Shown: one piece after another, positions 25,751 through 34,416 of the stretch
Numbering within the stretch: position 1 is the stretch's first letter
Layout of the letters: each line of letters starts with the position of its first letter
Program-made: the position numbers and the translations under genes
DNA from: Citrobacter telavivensis
GTDB lineage: Bacteria; Pseudomonadota; Gammaproteobacteria; Enterobacterales; Enterobacteriaceae
Direction: 5' to 3'
Assembly: GCA_009363175.1 (NCBI GenBank)
Contig: CP045205.1
Location: 4,960,001 to 5,024,000 of the forward strand
Length of the DNA stretch: 64,000 nt
The notes under the pieces: generated by a model
The model's database searches: none
What the model saw: the letters and a program-made list of their open reading frames with translations, nothing else
Told to the model about the DNA's origin: nothing

Positions 25751-26633
25751 TACCCTCTACCTTATTATAAACACGAGCCACGTATTGTCCCCTGCCATCG
25801 CCATGTCCCAAATCCATTGATGCCAGAGCCTGTGCCTCTTCTTTAGTGAAACCTCTTTTCATATGATAATTCATGACATCAACAGAGTAGGCATAGCGTA
25901 AACTATGAGGCGCATATTTTCCTGTTAATCCGGACTCACGGACAACATTGCGATAACGTTCAATAGCCGTATGTAATGATGGCTTATCAATCAACTTTCC
26001 ATTATTTTCATTCAAGTGTTTAAGGGACGCATTGATTGCAGCCAGAGTTGATTCACGATCTAATACCGTTGTATCTCTTGGTCGTCCTCCTTTTGTCCCA
26101 AATACAACACGTATTTTTTCGTCACCATTGAGTAAAGCTTTTTTCCAGGTACGCAACGATTTAGCAGACTGTACTGTTTCTTCTGTTCTTAACCCGAGTA
26201 ATCTGGATAATCTCATTGCACATGCAACGCCATCATCCTTTTGCTCTACACTCGTCAATACCTGCCGAAAATAAGCATCGGGAATAGCAACCTTAGTTCC
26301 ATCCCGGCTCGTTTCCGAAATACCCAGAGCCTGATTGCTCAGTTTATCATGAGAAGGATTTGCCATGAATGTTTTCCCCGCAACACGTAACAAAGCCCGG
26401 ATAGCTGCCATTTCGTTCTGAAGTGTGCGTCTGGAAATATCTTCAGAAAGGCGGCTCTTCATATACAACTCGATATGCCCCGTCTTGATATTTTTAATAT
26501 CTCTGATTTGAACATTAAGTTTTAATAAACGTTCGGCAAACCTGTCCGCAATTTTCATTCGGTCAGAAACGGTTTTAAAACTTCCCCCTGCCTGCCTGGC
26601 AAGCGTTTTAAGATTTTTATTCAGTTTTGCCAT
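25743..26633 (-). CDS. Second tyrosine recombinase (plasmid/ICE internal type)
   Basis: The 296-residue product from the ATG at 26633 (GGAGGG upstream) has an N-terminal SAM-like domain (about residues 5-95) and an integrase catalytic domain. Visible residues are Arg in LLGLRTEETVQS, a Lys in FGTKGGRPRD, HxxR in PHSLRYAYSV, His in DLGHGDGRG and Tyr in VARVY. It resembles the Integrase_1-type recombinases of large plasmids and ICEs rather than tRNA-targeting integrases. It lies between two STAXI-like elements and behind an 18-bp inverted repeat, so it may act within the element. Confidence 0.85.
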   Translation of the reverse strand: MAKLNKNLKTLARQAGGSFKTVSDRMKIADRFAERLLKLNVQIRDIKNIKTGHIELYMKSRLSEDISRRTLQNEMAAIRALLRVAGKTFMANPSHDKLSNQALGISETSRDGTKVAIPDAYFRQVLTSVEQKDDGVACAMRLSRLLGLRTEETVQSAKSLRTWKKALLNGDEKIRVVFGTKGGRPRDTTVLDRESTLAAINASLKHLNENNGKLIDKPSLHTAIERYRNVVRESGLTGKYAPHSLRYAYSVDVMNYHMKRGFTKEEAQALASMDLGHGDGRGQYVARVYNKVEGNE

Positions 26634-26654
26634 AAACAACCCTCCATTTAAACA

Positions 26655-26700
26655 GGTGTCAGTGCTTTTCCGTCTGCGTGAACGGAAAAGCACTGACACC
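26655..26700 (-). repeat. Perfect 18-bp inverted repeat upstream of the second recombinase
   Basis: GGTGTCAGTGCTTTTCCG and CGGAAAAGCACTGACACC are exact complements around a 10-base loop. It starts 22 bases before the ATG. As RNA it would be a very stable stem just before the ribosome site; as DNA it could be a recombinase or repressor site. Confidence 0.85.
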
Positions 26701-27379
26701 GGCTGCGCCACAGCTACAGACGATGAATTTCACCCCGACGGCACGGTTTATGGTTGTGCTTCCTGCGTCTCGACAGATATCTGTGCATCGGGGCGGCGAA
26801 ATGTTGAGTTATTGCGAAGCTCCCCAGGTCTCTGACCTGTTCGCGGTTTGCACCGGGCTGAAATTAATCAGTCTGCTTCCACACACCAGTATGTTGACTG
26901 GTGTCGCCATCGATATCGTGTCGATTTTCTCCTTTCAGAATGAAGTCCTTACCCGTTTTTACGAGAAAGACGTTTGGTTGATAAATGAACAAGAAGTGAA
27001 TGAAGTACGTTTTTAAGGCCCTTAAAACCTTTAAGTACGTGTTGGTCAGTTGGTAAAAAAGTTGTCGAAATGGCAGTGCGTCAGCTCTGCCTGTTATGCG
27101 CTGCGCGCGTCACTTGGTACTCGTTTCACTCGTGCACAAGTGACGCCGCGCTCCTCTGCTCTCAATGCAGTCGTGGAAGATGCCCAAATGTTCCAAATGG
27201 TCATACCCACGCCGCAAAGTTCGCAACGGCCAGCAGCGTCATAAAGAGTGAAAACGATAAGAAAATTGCGGCCAGACAACGGCTGCAAGACGTATCTGAA
27301 AAACAGATACAGAAGTGAAAGGGACCTTCATCGCCAGATTCAAACTGTATGCGATCTTCGTTTTCAAAGGGTAAACGAA
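26701..27379. other. Non-coding, dyad-rich gap beside the recombinase
   Basis: About 680 bp carry no gene I trust. Visible structure: an inverted repeat ACACCAGT-ATGTTG-ACTGGTGT at 26883-26904, two direct AAGTACGT copies within 27005-27047, and runs of A/T around TTAAGGCCCTTAA. Short rightward frames at 26678-27016 and 27070-27318 lack convincing starts or family likeness. The position between a recombinase and a STAXI element is compatible with an origin or regulatory zone. Confidence 0.4.
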
Positions 27380-27472
27380 GTTACCGCCCGAAGGCGCCAC
27401 CTCTCAGGTCACGGTGGCATTGGCATGGCGATCACCCGAAGGCGCCTCTCTCAGATCGCCGAGGCATTGGCA
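27380..27472 (-). ncRNA. STAXI-like tandem pseudoknot, copy B
   Basis: The minus strand repeats the layout of copy A. In unit 1 GCCTC pairs with GAGGC and GGCGATC with GATCGCC. In unit 2 GCCACC pairs with GGTGGC and GTGACC with GGTAAC (one mismatch). Both units have a CGCC-TTCG-GG(C/T)G loop and start ATGCCAATGCC. Compared with copy A the stems differ by paired changes (GCCTC/GAGGC against GCCTG/CAGGC; GCCACC/GGTGGC against GCCATC/GATGGC). The second recombinase gene lies between the copies. Confidence 0.82.
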
Positions 27473-27628
27473 TGTTGCATACAACGCAACGGTACAACGA
27501 GCAAGATATTAGATCGGAGCGTGATCCTTTATCAAGTTTTTATCTGTGACATGGAAGACGAGTCTGCAGGAAACCCTCCAAAATTTGAAGGGTACCTTTA
27601 ATGATTTACATGTAATCAATAGTCACCT

Positions 27629-28306
27629 TTATGATGGATTCTCGACGATGAACTTATCATAAATATCGTCCAGACCAGTGGCCAGACTATGGTAAAACTC
27701 CGTATGATATTCCCCATTACATGAGTACTTTATAATCCATCCATATGAAAAGTCTTTCGTTGTATATTCAATATCTAAAATTGTCACAGAACTACCGAAA
27801 CACAATAAACGTATAAGTCTGTTAAATCTGTTTAAATACTCAACTGAATTTATCTCTACATCGTAATTACTTTCTATATGACCTATTCGATCAGCAATAA
27901 ACCAAGTTTCTGATAACATGCCTTTAATTGTTGATGGAAATAACCTACATGCCATCAAACCATCAATAATATCCTCATTGAATGATACGCCCTGGCAGTT
28001 TATTTTCGTTCTGACAGAACCCAGAAAATAAAAAATGAATCTTAAATAACCACGACATTTATCATAATTCCATCTCTGAAACTCGCAAACTTCGTATTTT
28101 GTAAAAGATACACCATTAACCGTAGATGTATAGCTTAATATAAATCCGACATACAACCTGGAATGTTTTTCTTCAAGTTTCTCAGCGTTCTCAAAAGATA
28201 CATTATTTGCCTTAACTACAGAAACCTTAAGATCAGAATGTCGGAATGATTTATCCAATATCAATATACTGATTGGCTCAGGCGCTTCAGCACTTGTTCC
28301 AGACAC
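27629..28306 (-). CDS. Unknown AT-rich gene
   Basis: A 225-codon frame opens at GTG (28306); a later start is possible because no clear ribosome site precedes it. The product is soluble, rich in Phe, Tyr, Ile and Ser, with no motif I know. Its AT-rich codon use resembles the adjacent ttr-like genes, and it reads in the same direction downstream of the TorD-like gene, but a hairpin separates them. It may be an unrelated cargo gene. Confidence 0.5.
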   Translation of the reverse strand: MSGTSAEAPEPISILILDKSFRHSDLKVSVVKANNVSFENAEKLEEKHSRLYVGFILSYTSTVNGVSFTKYEVCEFQRWNYDKCRGYLRFIFYFLGSVRTKINCQGVSFNEDIIDGLMACRLFPSTIKGMLSETWFIADRIGHIESNYDVEINSVEYLNRFNRLIRLLCFGSSVTILDIEYTTKDFSYGWIIKYSCNGEYHTEFYHSLATGLDDIYDKFIVENPS

Positions 28307-28373
28307 TGCCCCTAACCATTAAGGATTGAATCGCCACAGAATACCAAGTAATGCGCCAACCTGGTAAGCACTG

Positions 28374-28403
28374 AGAGCCAGATTAATATTTTAATCTGGC
28401 TCT
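28374..28403. repeat. 13-bp hairpin after the TorD-like gene
   Basis: AGAGCCAGATTAA and TTAATCTGGCTCT are exact complements around TATT, 35 bp after the stop of the TorD-like gene. The minus-strand side lacks a T run, so it may be an mRNA-end stabiliser or factor-dependent terminator for the ttr operon. Confidence 0.65.
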
Positions 28404-28437
28404 GTTTCTGAGAATATCTATGTAGTTACATTTTGGT

Positions 28438-29019
28438 TCAAGAATCAATCGAAAGTAAATAATCAAGTCCTGACAAGCACTCCTCCAGACATTCAGCTAC
28501 GACTTTAATATAGGGTTCAGTTTGGCTGCCTAATAAATGGGTATACCCCTGTAGAGCAGGTAAGTGTGCACATATAAATCCCTTTAAAATACTCCAGGTC
28601 TCGGGGGTGTTTAAATTTTTATTTGTCAGCACACAACTTATAAAAAGCAATTCCACACCAAAATGGTCACCAGGAACATGTTTATGTACCATCGGCAATT
28701 TGATGTTAAGCATAGAGGGAGCAAAATTGAATTTTTGATAGAAATCCTCTTCTTCTGCTCCCCCATCAAAGCTTGCTGCAGGAAATTGCCAGATGTCTCC
28801 ATGACGTAAGCCATTACTAAAGACATGATTATAGGGTGGACAAAACAAACCAGATTGTGGGAAGCAGAAATAGTCATAAAACGCCTGCTGACATTCTTTA
28901 ATCGCAAGGTTTTGCCCTGTACATTGCTTTATCCAGTCAATAAGCTCTTGTTCAGGGCTTTTGAGTAGTAAGGATCCAGCAATATCACAGGTTCTTCTCA
29001 ACTCTTCCACTTCACACAT
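28438..29019 (-). CDS. TorD/DmsD-family molybdoenzyme chaperone
   Basis: The 193-residue all-helical protein carries a TorD-family signature near residue 130 (KHVPGDHFGVELLFIS, compare EPxDHxxxEL). These cytoplasmic chaperones bind Tat signal peptides and hold apo-molybdoenzymes until the cofactor is inserted. Its ATG is nine bases after the ttrA stop, with AGGGGG as ribosome site, so it is the fourth gene of the operon. Classic ttr operons lack it, while arr and arx arsenic operons often carry such a D subunit (family knowledge). Confidence 0.75.
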   Translation of the reverse strand: MCEVEELRRTCDIAGSLLLKSPEQELIDWIKQCTGQNLAIKECQQAFYDYFCFPQSGLFCPPYNHVFSNGLRHGDIWQFPAASFDGGAEEEDFYQKFNFAPSMLNIKLPMVHKHVPGDHFGVELLFISCVLTNKNLNTPETWSILKGFICAHLPALQGYTHLLGSQTEPYIKVVAECLEECLSGLDYLLSIDS

Positions 29020-29028
29020 ACTTGCCCC

Positions 29029-32000
29029 CTACGCTTTGATAATTTTAGCTCGTGTATTAAAGAAACTGCTACTGCCACCAATTGGATCCATAAGCGGCAT
29101 CCCCCATACATCTGGATCCAGTCGCATTATTGGATTTAAATTTATCCCCGCAGCCCGGATTTTACTGCCTTTAATTCGCTTCCCACCAATATCAATATCG
29201 GTTGCTCCGTAACCCCAATGGCCATAGCCAACGATAAAGCTGATCACTCCGGGTGCAACCCCATCTCTGAGTTTTACTTCACAACGCCTACGCCCTTCAA
29301 CAGTTTCGACCCATACACTATCACCGGTTTTCAAACCGAGAGCTTTCCCATCCTCGGTATTAATTTCAGCCCAGTTTGTCGGCTGTATCTCTCGGATAAA
29401 ACTGTTGGAAGACAGTCGGGACTGGGTCTGAAGTGCACTTTTTCGGGTCAATATTGTAAAATCCATACCTTTGCCCTGATCGAGCTCATCCACTTTTTTC
29501 CCCATCATAGTGAGAGATGGTTGCCAAAGTGCAGTTCCTGAAAAACGTTCACCGGTAAAACTATTTAGACCCTGAGCAATTTTTTCATTGTACATTCTGA
29601 TACGATTATTGAATTGATTTTTCAATTGCGTACCATTCCGTCTGGTAGTAACTGGCTCAAAACGACCACCGCGTGACATTAAAAAAAGTACTTTTCTCCA
29701 TTCATCAGACTTAAGACTACTGAAATACTTCTTCTGGTAATCTTCAAGACCGGCAATTTTTATATCATCATCAGTAGCATCCGATACTGGTGTTCCACTA
29801 TAAGCAACGTTTGCAGTACCTTTCAGATAGTAATCCTCCATTTTTTCGAGAGGCCATAGAGTTCCATTACTGTCAGGGATAGCATTTTTCCCAAACCCAG
29901 CCATGTTTAATTTCGAAGCTATATCAATAAAGAAAGTCTCAAGACAAAAATGTTGTCCCGCCTGGTTTTTTCCAGTCAGCGGCTCGATAACGGGATAACG
30001 TACAGCAGTCCCCTTGACCATAGTTGCTTCAAGCATCGGATGCTGGACATAACGTTCCAGATATGTAATGTCAGGGATAATATAATCTGCATACATGCTG
30101 GTATCACTAACGACAATATCACTGGCAATAATTAATGGTATTTTTGTTGGATCACAAACCCCTCGAATAATATCTTCTTTACCCATGCCTGGAGCGCTGT
30201 ATAAAGGCGTACACATATGCCACAACAGAATGTCGGCTGTATACGGATAACCTTCCAGTGCTGAAGGCAAGATATCACTGAAAATATCTTTAGTGAAAGG
30301 GAACCACGGCCTTTTAGCTGGGTAGGGGGCTTCGCCACGAGCAACCTTTGTCTTAAATTCAGTAGAATCTTCATAGCGAAAGCCATCTTCACGGGTAATT
30401 TTAATACCAAATTGAGCTGGCACCAGAGAAGGAATAGCAGTCAGGTCATATACCCCTTTGTCATAAGGGAATCCACCTCCCCCGAGGGAACCACCACCAC
30501 TCCAGTTCAAATTACCGATTAAGACGTTCAACTGATTTATTGCAAAACCTGTATAATAACCGTTCGGGTGCTGTGCAATTCCACGATAAAACTCTGTGGA
30601 TGCTTTTCGTCCATGCTTAGTGAACTCGTCAGCTAAATTGACAATATCGTCAATGCGAACACCACTGATATCGGCATAATACTCTAGAGAATAATCATTC
30701 GCTGATGTCTTTAATAAATGAAATGCTGTAGCAACCCCTATACCATTAACACTCCCGCTATAATCCAGTATTGCTTTAACACATTTTTCCGCTAATTCTG
30801 GAATACCAGTGAGATTAATTACGACACTGTCGTTACTGTCCCCCAAGGCAGCTTCACTAGAAGTAATAAATTTCCCAAAATTAGGATGTGTTTCATCGGT
30901 AATAATCAGATAACTGGCATCCGTGAAACAAGTTTCACCAGCATTTTTGGCAGAAGACTGATTAGGGTAACTTAAAAAATCCGTATTATGGCGATTATGA
31001 TCTATAATCCAGCTTATCATCCCCATTGCGATAGCACCATCAGTACCTGGTCGCGGAGCAAGCCAGAACATATTTGGGTCATCCGTTATAGTTCGGGGTA
31101 ATACTGGATCAATAACAGCAATTTTACAGCCCTTTGAACGCGCCTCTGCTGAGTATTTCCCTAATGTCTGCATAGGGAAATTAGCTTCTCCAGGCGCGGT
31201 TCCCCAATATAAAACAAACTCTGACTCACAAAGATCTGCTTTAAAATTATTATGCTCAGTATATACAGCACTCGTAGCAATGTGATGGCTTAATTCGCAT
31301 ATATTAGTGTGTTCGTAATTATTAACTGTGCCAAAGGATTTCGCGAAACGAGTCTGAAAATCTTTTCGCGTTTTAACAATACGTCCGCTTTGTATAACAA
31401 GCTTATTAGATACTCGCCCTAAGTCATGATTGTTATCATCAATCCATTCATCACGTTTTTCATATAATGCCCGGAATCCTTTTATCTCAAGGTTTTGACT
31501 AGCCTCATCACCTGTATCAGCGAAAATCTTTCCACCATTGACCACTTCATCGATCAGTTTTTCCCACTCAATAGGCACCCATTTATTACTTCCTCTCGGG
31601 CCAGAGCGCTTCAGGGGAACTGTCAGTCGATATGGGTCGTAAGCAGTTTGTAGACCCGCGTTCCCTCGGGCACATAGTGTACCCGGAGTATTGGCAGTGT
31701 CCACCACCGGGATATTCATATCCTTATAATCAATCAATGTGTTCGGATGATATGGATTACCCTGTAAGCGTTCCAGTTTTCCGGTTTTACGGTTCACTTT
31801 GGCTCTCAGTCCACACTCTCCATGACACTGAAGACATACAGAATGACGTACCATATAATTGGGATTTATAACATGCTGGCCAGTTTCTTTATCAAGCAGC
31901 CATTCAGGTTCAGTTGACTGACCATAAAAGGTTGATTTTGCTTGCTCTCCTGCATCTAAGAATGTACCTGCACGGTAAAATACTTTTCCATAAATACTGG

Positions 32001-32055
32001 CACCAACACCTACACCTAGCGCGGCACAACCTGTAAGAAAATGACGTCTGTTCAT
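29029..32055 (-). CDS. ttrA: Tat-exported molybdopterin reductase, TtrA-like catalytic subunit
   Basis: The 1008-residue protein has a twin-arginine signal (RRHFLTG at residues 3-9) and the [4Fe-4S] ligands C74, C77, C81 and C128. C253 in HTNICELSHH is the probable Mo ligand. The sequence follows Salmonella TtrA along its length (GRKAS, LNVLIGNLNWSGG, PYPAKRPWFPF, SALEGYPY). This places it in the TtrA/ArrA/SrdA branch of the DMSO reductase family. Tetrathionate is the default substrate; arsenate or selenate reduction is possible and cannot be settled by reading. It should act in the periplasm, fed by the B and C subunits. Its ATG overlaps the ttrC stop. Confidence 0.78.
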   Translation of the reverse strand: MNRRHFLTGCAALGVGVGASIYGKVFYRAGTFLDAGEQAKSTFYGQSTEPEWLLDKETGQHVINPNYMVRHSVCLQCHGECGLRAKVNRKTGKLERLQGNPYHPNTLIDYKDMNIPVVDTANTPGTLCARGNAGLQTAYDPYRLTVPLKRSGPRGSNKWVPIEWEKLIDEVVNGGKIFADTGDEASQNLEIKGFRALYEKRDEWIDDNNHDLGRVSNKLVIQSGRIVKTRKDFQTRFAKSFGTVNNYEHTNICELSHHIATSAVYTEHNNFKADLCESEFVLYWGTAPGEANFPMQTLGKYSAEARSKGCKIAVIDPVLPRTITDDPNMFWLAPRPGTDGAIAMGMISWIIDHNRHNTDFLSYPNQSSAKNAGETCFTDASYLIITDETHPNFGKFITSSEAALGDSNDSVVINLTGIPELAEKCVKAILDYSGSVNGIGVATAFHLLKTSANDYSLEYYADISGVRIDDIVNLADEFTKHGRKASTEFYRGIAQHPNGYYTGFAINQLNVLIGNLNWSGGGSLGGGGFPYDKGVYDLTAIPSLVPAQFGIKITREDGFRYEDSTEFKTKVARGEAPYPAKRPWFPFTKDIFSDILPSALEGYPYTADILLWHMCTPLYSAPGMGKEDIIRGVCDPTKIPLIIASDIVVSDTSMYADYIIPDITYLERYVQHPMLEATMVKGTAVRYPVIEPLTGKNQAGQHFCLETFFIDIASKLNMAGFGKNAIPDSNGTLWPLEKMEDYYLKGTANVAYSGTPVSDATDDDIKIAGLEDYQKKYFSSLKSDEWRKVLFLMSRGGRFEPVTTRRNGTQLKNQFNNRIRMYNEKIAQGLNSFTGERFSGTALWQPSLTMMGKKVDELDQGKGMDFTILTRKSALQTQSRLSSNSFIREIQPTNWAEINTEDGKALGLKTGDSVWVETVEGRRRCEVKLRDGVAPGVISFIVGYGHWGYGATDIDIGGKRIKGSKIRAAGINLNPIMRLDPDVWGMPLMDPIGGSSSFFNTRAKIIKA

Positions 32056-33059
32056 TTAATTTCTCCTCCTGTATGTGCCGGATATTTGTGTTGGAAATTC
32101 TCATAAAACAATATGACTAAAGCAAGAATACCTGCCATGAAAAATATACTACCAAAAGAATATAAATATTCTTTTGGTTCAGGGTGATAAGTAAAGACTC
32201 CGGCGCTGCTACGACTCGTTCCCTGCCCCCCAACCAACAAAAGAAAACGAACACCCCAGGCAGAGATAGCAGATAGAATAATGATAATTATGTAGTGGAT
32301 TTTATTTTTAGATCTAATTACAGCAATCATAACGCAAGCTAAAACCAACGCTCCCACAGTAATTATCTGCGTTGCTAAATAGTTAGAATCAAGTAAACCA
32401 AAGGAGGTGCTGATAGTTTCTCCCGCAAAGACATGCCCCCACCATGTGAATAGCAATAAAATAAACATAGTAATAAGCATCACACCAAGCCCGCAATAAG
32501 ATGAAATTACTGCCGGTTGTTCATTAGTATGTTTAGAAACTAAACTGTAGGCTATGAATCCAGTATAAAGTCCACTAAGTAACATTAAGACTGCAGACAG
32601 TGGGGTATTCCAGAGTGCAATACCATGCTCATTAGTCATGAATATTCCAGAGTACATCCCTAAAAATATTCCAGTTCCTATAAGAAGGATTTTCGTTAAT
32701 TTATCAACGAAAACAGACAGCTTTAATGGCGTGAGTTGCAGGATTAGTAACAGGCAAAACAGGGGTAAAATCAGTACACCATATTTTATTATTGAACCGT
32801 ACCAGTGTTCCCAACCATATATAAATCCATAAATTAACCGGCCGGGTTGCTGTACCTCTGCTAATACATTTAATATGCCTCCAAATGCTAATGCAAAAGC
32901 CAATGCCACAGGTAAAAGGTTAGTCTTTGACTGACTCCCCCAGTTAAGGAAGGACCAGATAACAGCGAGACCTCCTGATGCACCTAACAATAGCGAGTAA
33001 TTAATAAAAAGCAAGCCAAATGGAGATTGATGTGCAATATTTAAAATGGTCGTCATCAT
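32052..33059 (-). CDS. ttrC: TtrC/NrfD-like quinol-oxidising membrane subunit
   Basis: The 335-residue protein has about nine hydrophobic segments and few charges, as in the NrfD/PsrC/TtrC family that takes electrons from menaquinol and anchors the complex. It is preceded by CAGGAG and starts three bases after the ttrB stop; its stop overlaps the ttrA start (ATGA). No heme-binding pattern is visible. Confidence 0.78.
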   Translation of the reverse strand: MMTTILNIAHQSPFGLLFINYSLLLGASGGLAVIWSFLNWGSQSKTNLLPVALAFALAFGGILNVLAEVQQPGRLIYGFIYGWEHWYGSIIKYGVLILPLFCLLLILQLTPLKLSVFVDKLTKILLIGTGIFLGMYSGIFMTNEHGIALWNTPLSAVLMLLSGLYTGFIAYSLVSKHTNEQPAVISSYCGLGVMLITMFILLLFTWWGHVFAGETISTSFGLLDSNYLATQIITVGALVLACVMIAVIRSKNKIHYIIIIILSAISAWGVRFLLLVGGQGTSRSSAGVFTYHPEPKEYLYSFGSIFFMAGILALVILFYENFQHKYPAHTGGEIK

Positions 33060-33062
33060 GAT

Positions 33063-33833
33063 TTACTCCTGATTTACCCAGGGGAGTTCCTGATCGAAAA
33101 CATCAGAAAACTCTTTCGTCCAAGTCTTACTTTTTATTTCTTCTCCTACAGTCATTTCATTGTTTAACCCAATATAAAATACCTGAGGCTTGTTACCCGT
33201 TGCTGGATTCAAAACATTTGTTATATGCTCTGAATATAATTTATGCACTTCACTTTCTTTGTCATTCAGATCACCAAAAACCCTTGCTGCACCGACACAA
33301 GTTTCGACACAGGCTGGGACGAGCCCCTGTTCTATGCGATGCGCGCAAAAGGTACATTTATCAGCTGTTTTGGTTTCAGTATTAATAAAACGAGCATCAT
33401 AAGGGCAGGCAGTAACACAGGCACCACAGCCCCAACAAATATCCTGATTGATAAGAACAATGCCATCATTGCGTTTAAACGTAGCACCTGTTGGACAAAC
33501 AGGGACACAGCTAGGGTTTTCACAATGGTTACATAGACGCGGAAGAAACTGTCTTTTGGTTTTTGGATATTGACCAACTTCAATATCGGCGACCCAGGTT
33601 CTGAATTGCCCCGGCGGTGCGTGATTCTCGATTTTGCAACTGACAGTACATGCCTGACAACCCACGCATTTACGCAGATCTATGACCATACACCAGTGCT
33701 GTTTTTTTTCAGTAAGTCTGGGGGCTGCCTGAGTAGGAGCTATAACAAGCGCAGCTCCAGTCGCAATGGCTAATGTAGATATAAGTTTCCGTTTTTGGGA
33801 ATCTTTTGGATAGTCGTCATCATCGGTATTCAT
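33063..33833 (-). CDS. ttrB: TtrB-like four-cluster ferredoxin subunit
   Basis: The 256-residue protein carries four [4Fe-4S] cysteine sets: CVGCQACTVSC, CNHCENPSCVPVCP, CWGCGACVTACP and CTFC...CVETC. The central part is very close to Salmonella TtrB (ACPYDARFI, TADKCTFC). An N-terminal hydrophobic segment preceded by QKRK resembles a Tat-type signal with KR, as in Salmonella TtrB. It passes electrons from the C to the A subunit. It is the first gene of the operon, divergent from arsR; no two-component ttrSR genes are in the window. Confidence 0.82.
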   Translation of the reverse strand: MNTDDDDYPKDSQKRKLISTLAIATGAALVIAPTQAAPRLTEKKQHWCMVIDLRKCVGCQACTVSCKIENHAPPGQFRTWVADIEVGQYPKTKRQFLPRLCNHCENPSCVPVCPTGATFKRNDGIVLINQDICWGCGACVTACPYDARFINTETKTADKCTFCAHRIEQGLVPACVETCVGAARVFGDLNDKESEVHKLYSEHITNVLNPATGNKPQVFYIGLNNEMTVGEEIKSKTWTKEFSDVFDQELPWVNQE

Positions 33834-33899
33834 AGTTACCCTTCAATTTATTGTTTACATAAATATGAATAAAAAGACATAACAAAAGAAAACAGAGGT

Positions 33900-33941
33900 A
33901 GTATGGGTGTACGAACTTGTCATTGTTTTGACATTTATCAA
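33900..33941 (-). promoter_or_regulatory. Candidate FNR-dependent promoter of the ttr operon
   Basis: On the minus strand TTGATAAATGTCAA (33941-33928) matches the FNR box TTGAT-N4-ATCAA with one mismatch. CATACT (33905-33900) lies 32 bp from its centre, the spacing of a class II activator at -41.5 and a -10 element. Salmonella ttr genes need FNR, which supports the reading. Confidence 0.6.
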
Positions 33942-33956
33942 ATACATTCGCTTATG
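33928..33956 (+). promoter_or_regulatory. arsR promoter
   Basis: TTGACA (33928-33933) and CTTATG (33951-33956) are 17 bp apart. The -10 lies inside an imperfect dyad (ACAT...ATGT, 33944-33965) that may be the ArsR operator. The -35 element overlaps the FNR-like box of the divergent ttr promoter. Confidence 0.6.
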
Positions 33957-34019
33957 CGTATATGTTGTTGATTTTCATCTCCGCTGGAGATATCGTTACC
34001 CAAACGAACAGGAGGAATG

Positions 34020-34370
34020 ATGTCGCTTACTTCCCTACAACTCTTTAAGAATCTGTCTGATGAAACACGTCTGGGTATTGTTCTCATACTCAGAACCATG
34101 GGGGAGTTGTGCGTCTGTGATCTTTGCACTGCACTTGATCAATCACAGCCTAAGATCTCCCGGCATCTGGCAATGTTGCGGGAAAGCGGGATTTTGCTTG
34201 ATAGTAAGCACGGAAAATGGGTTCATTACCGCTTATCCCCACACATTCCTTCATGGGCTGCGCAGATTATTGAGCAGGCCAGGTTAAGCCAACAGGACGA
34301 TCTTCAGGCCATCGCCCGTAAACTGGCTTCAGTCAACTGCACTAACAGCAGTAAGGCTATTTGTATTTAA
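34020..34370 (+). CDS. arsR: Arsenite-responsive repressor ArsR
   Basis: The 116-residue winged-helix repressor carries the As(III)-binding cysteines in ELCVCDLC and the DNA-recognition helix QSQPKISRHLAMLRESG, as in E. coli and R773 ArsR. It releases the promoter when three cysteines bind As(III) or Sb(III). Tandem ATGs occur at 34017 and 34020; the second has the better distance to GGAGG. It heads the rightward arsRDABC operon. Confidence 0.94.
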   Translation: MSLTSLQLFKNLSDETRLGIVLILRTMGELCVCDLCTALDQSQPKISRHLAMLRESGILLDSKHGKWVHYRLSPHIPSWAAQIIEQARLSQQDDLQAIARKLASVNCTNSSKAICI

Positions 34371-34416
34371 AAATTTGCCTGAATATATATGATTTTCCAC
34401 ATGTGAGGTGTTAAGG

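Noticed and set aside
26678..27016. 112-codon rightward frame after the second recombinase
   Set aside because: It starts inside the 18-bp inverted repeat, has no ribosome site and no recognisable domain; kept only as part of the non-coding gap.
27070..27318. 82-codon frame with several CxxC-like pairs, possible zinc ribbon
   Set aside because: Two overlapping frames look equally plausible, the cysteine spacing fits no family well, and no ribosome site is visible. Could be a remnant, not supported as a gene.
28327..28337. TGAATCGCCAC, identical to the first 11 bases of the IS3-family ends
   Set aside because: The match stops after 11 bases and there is no partner end or transposase nearby; taken as chance or a very old remnant.
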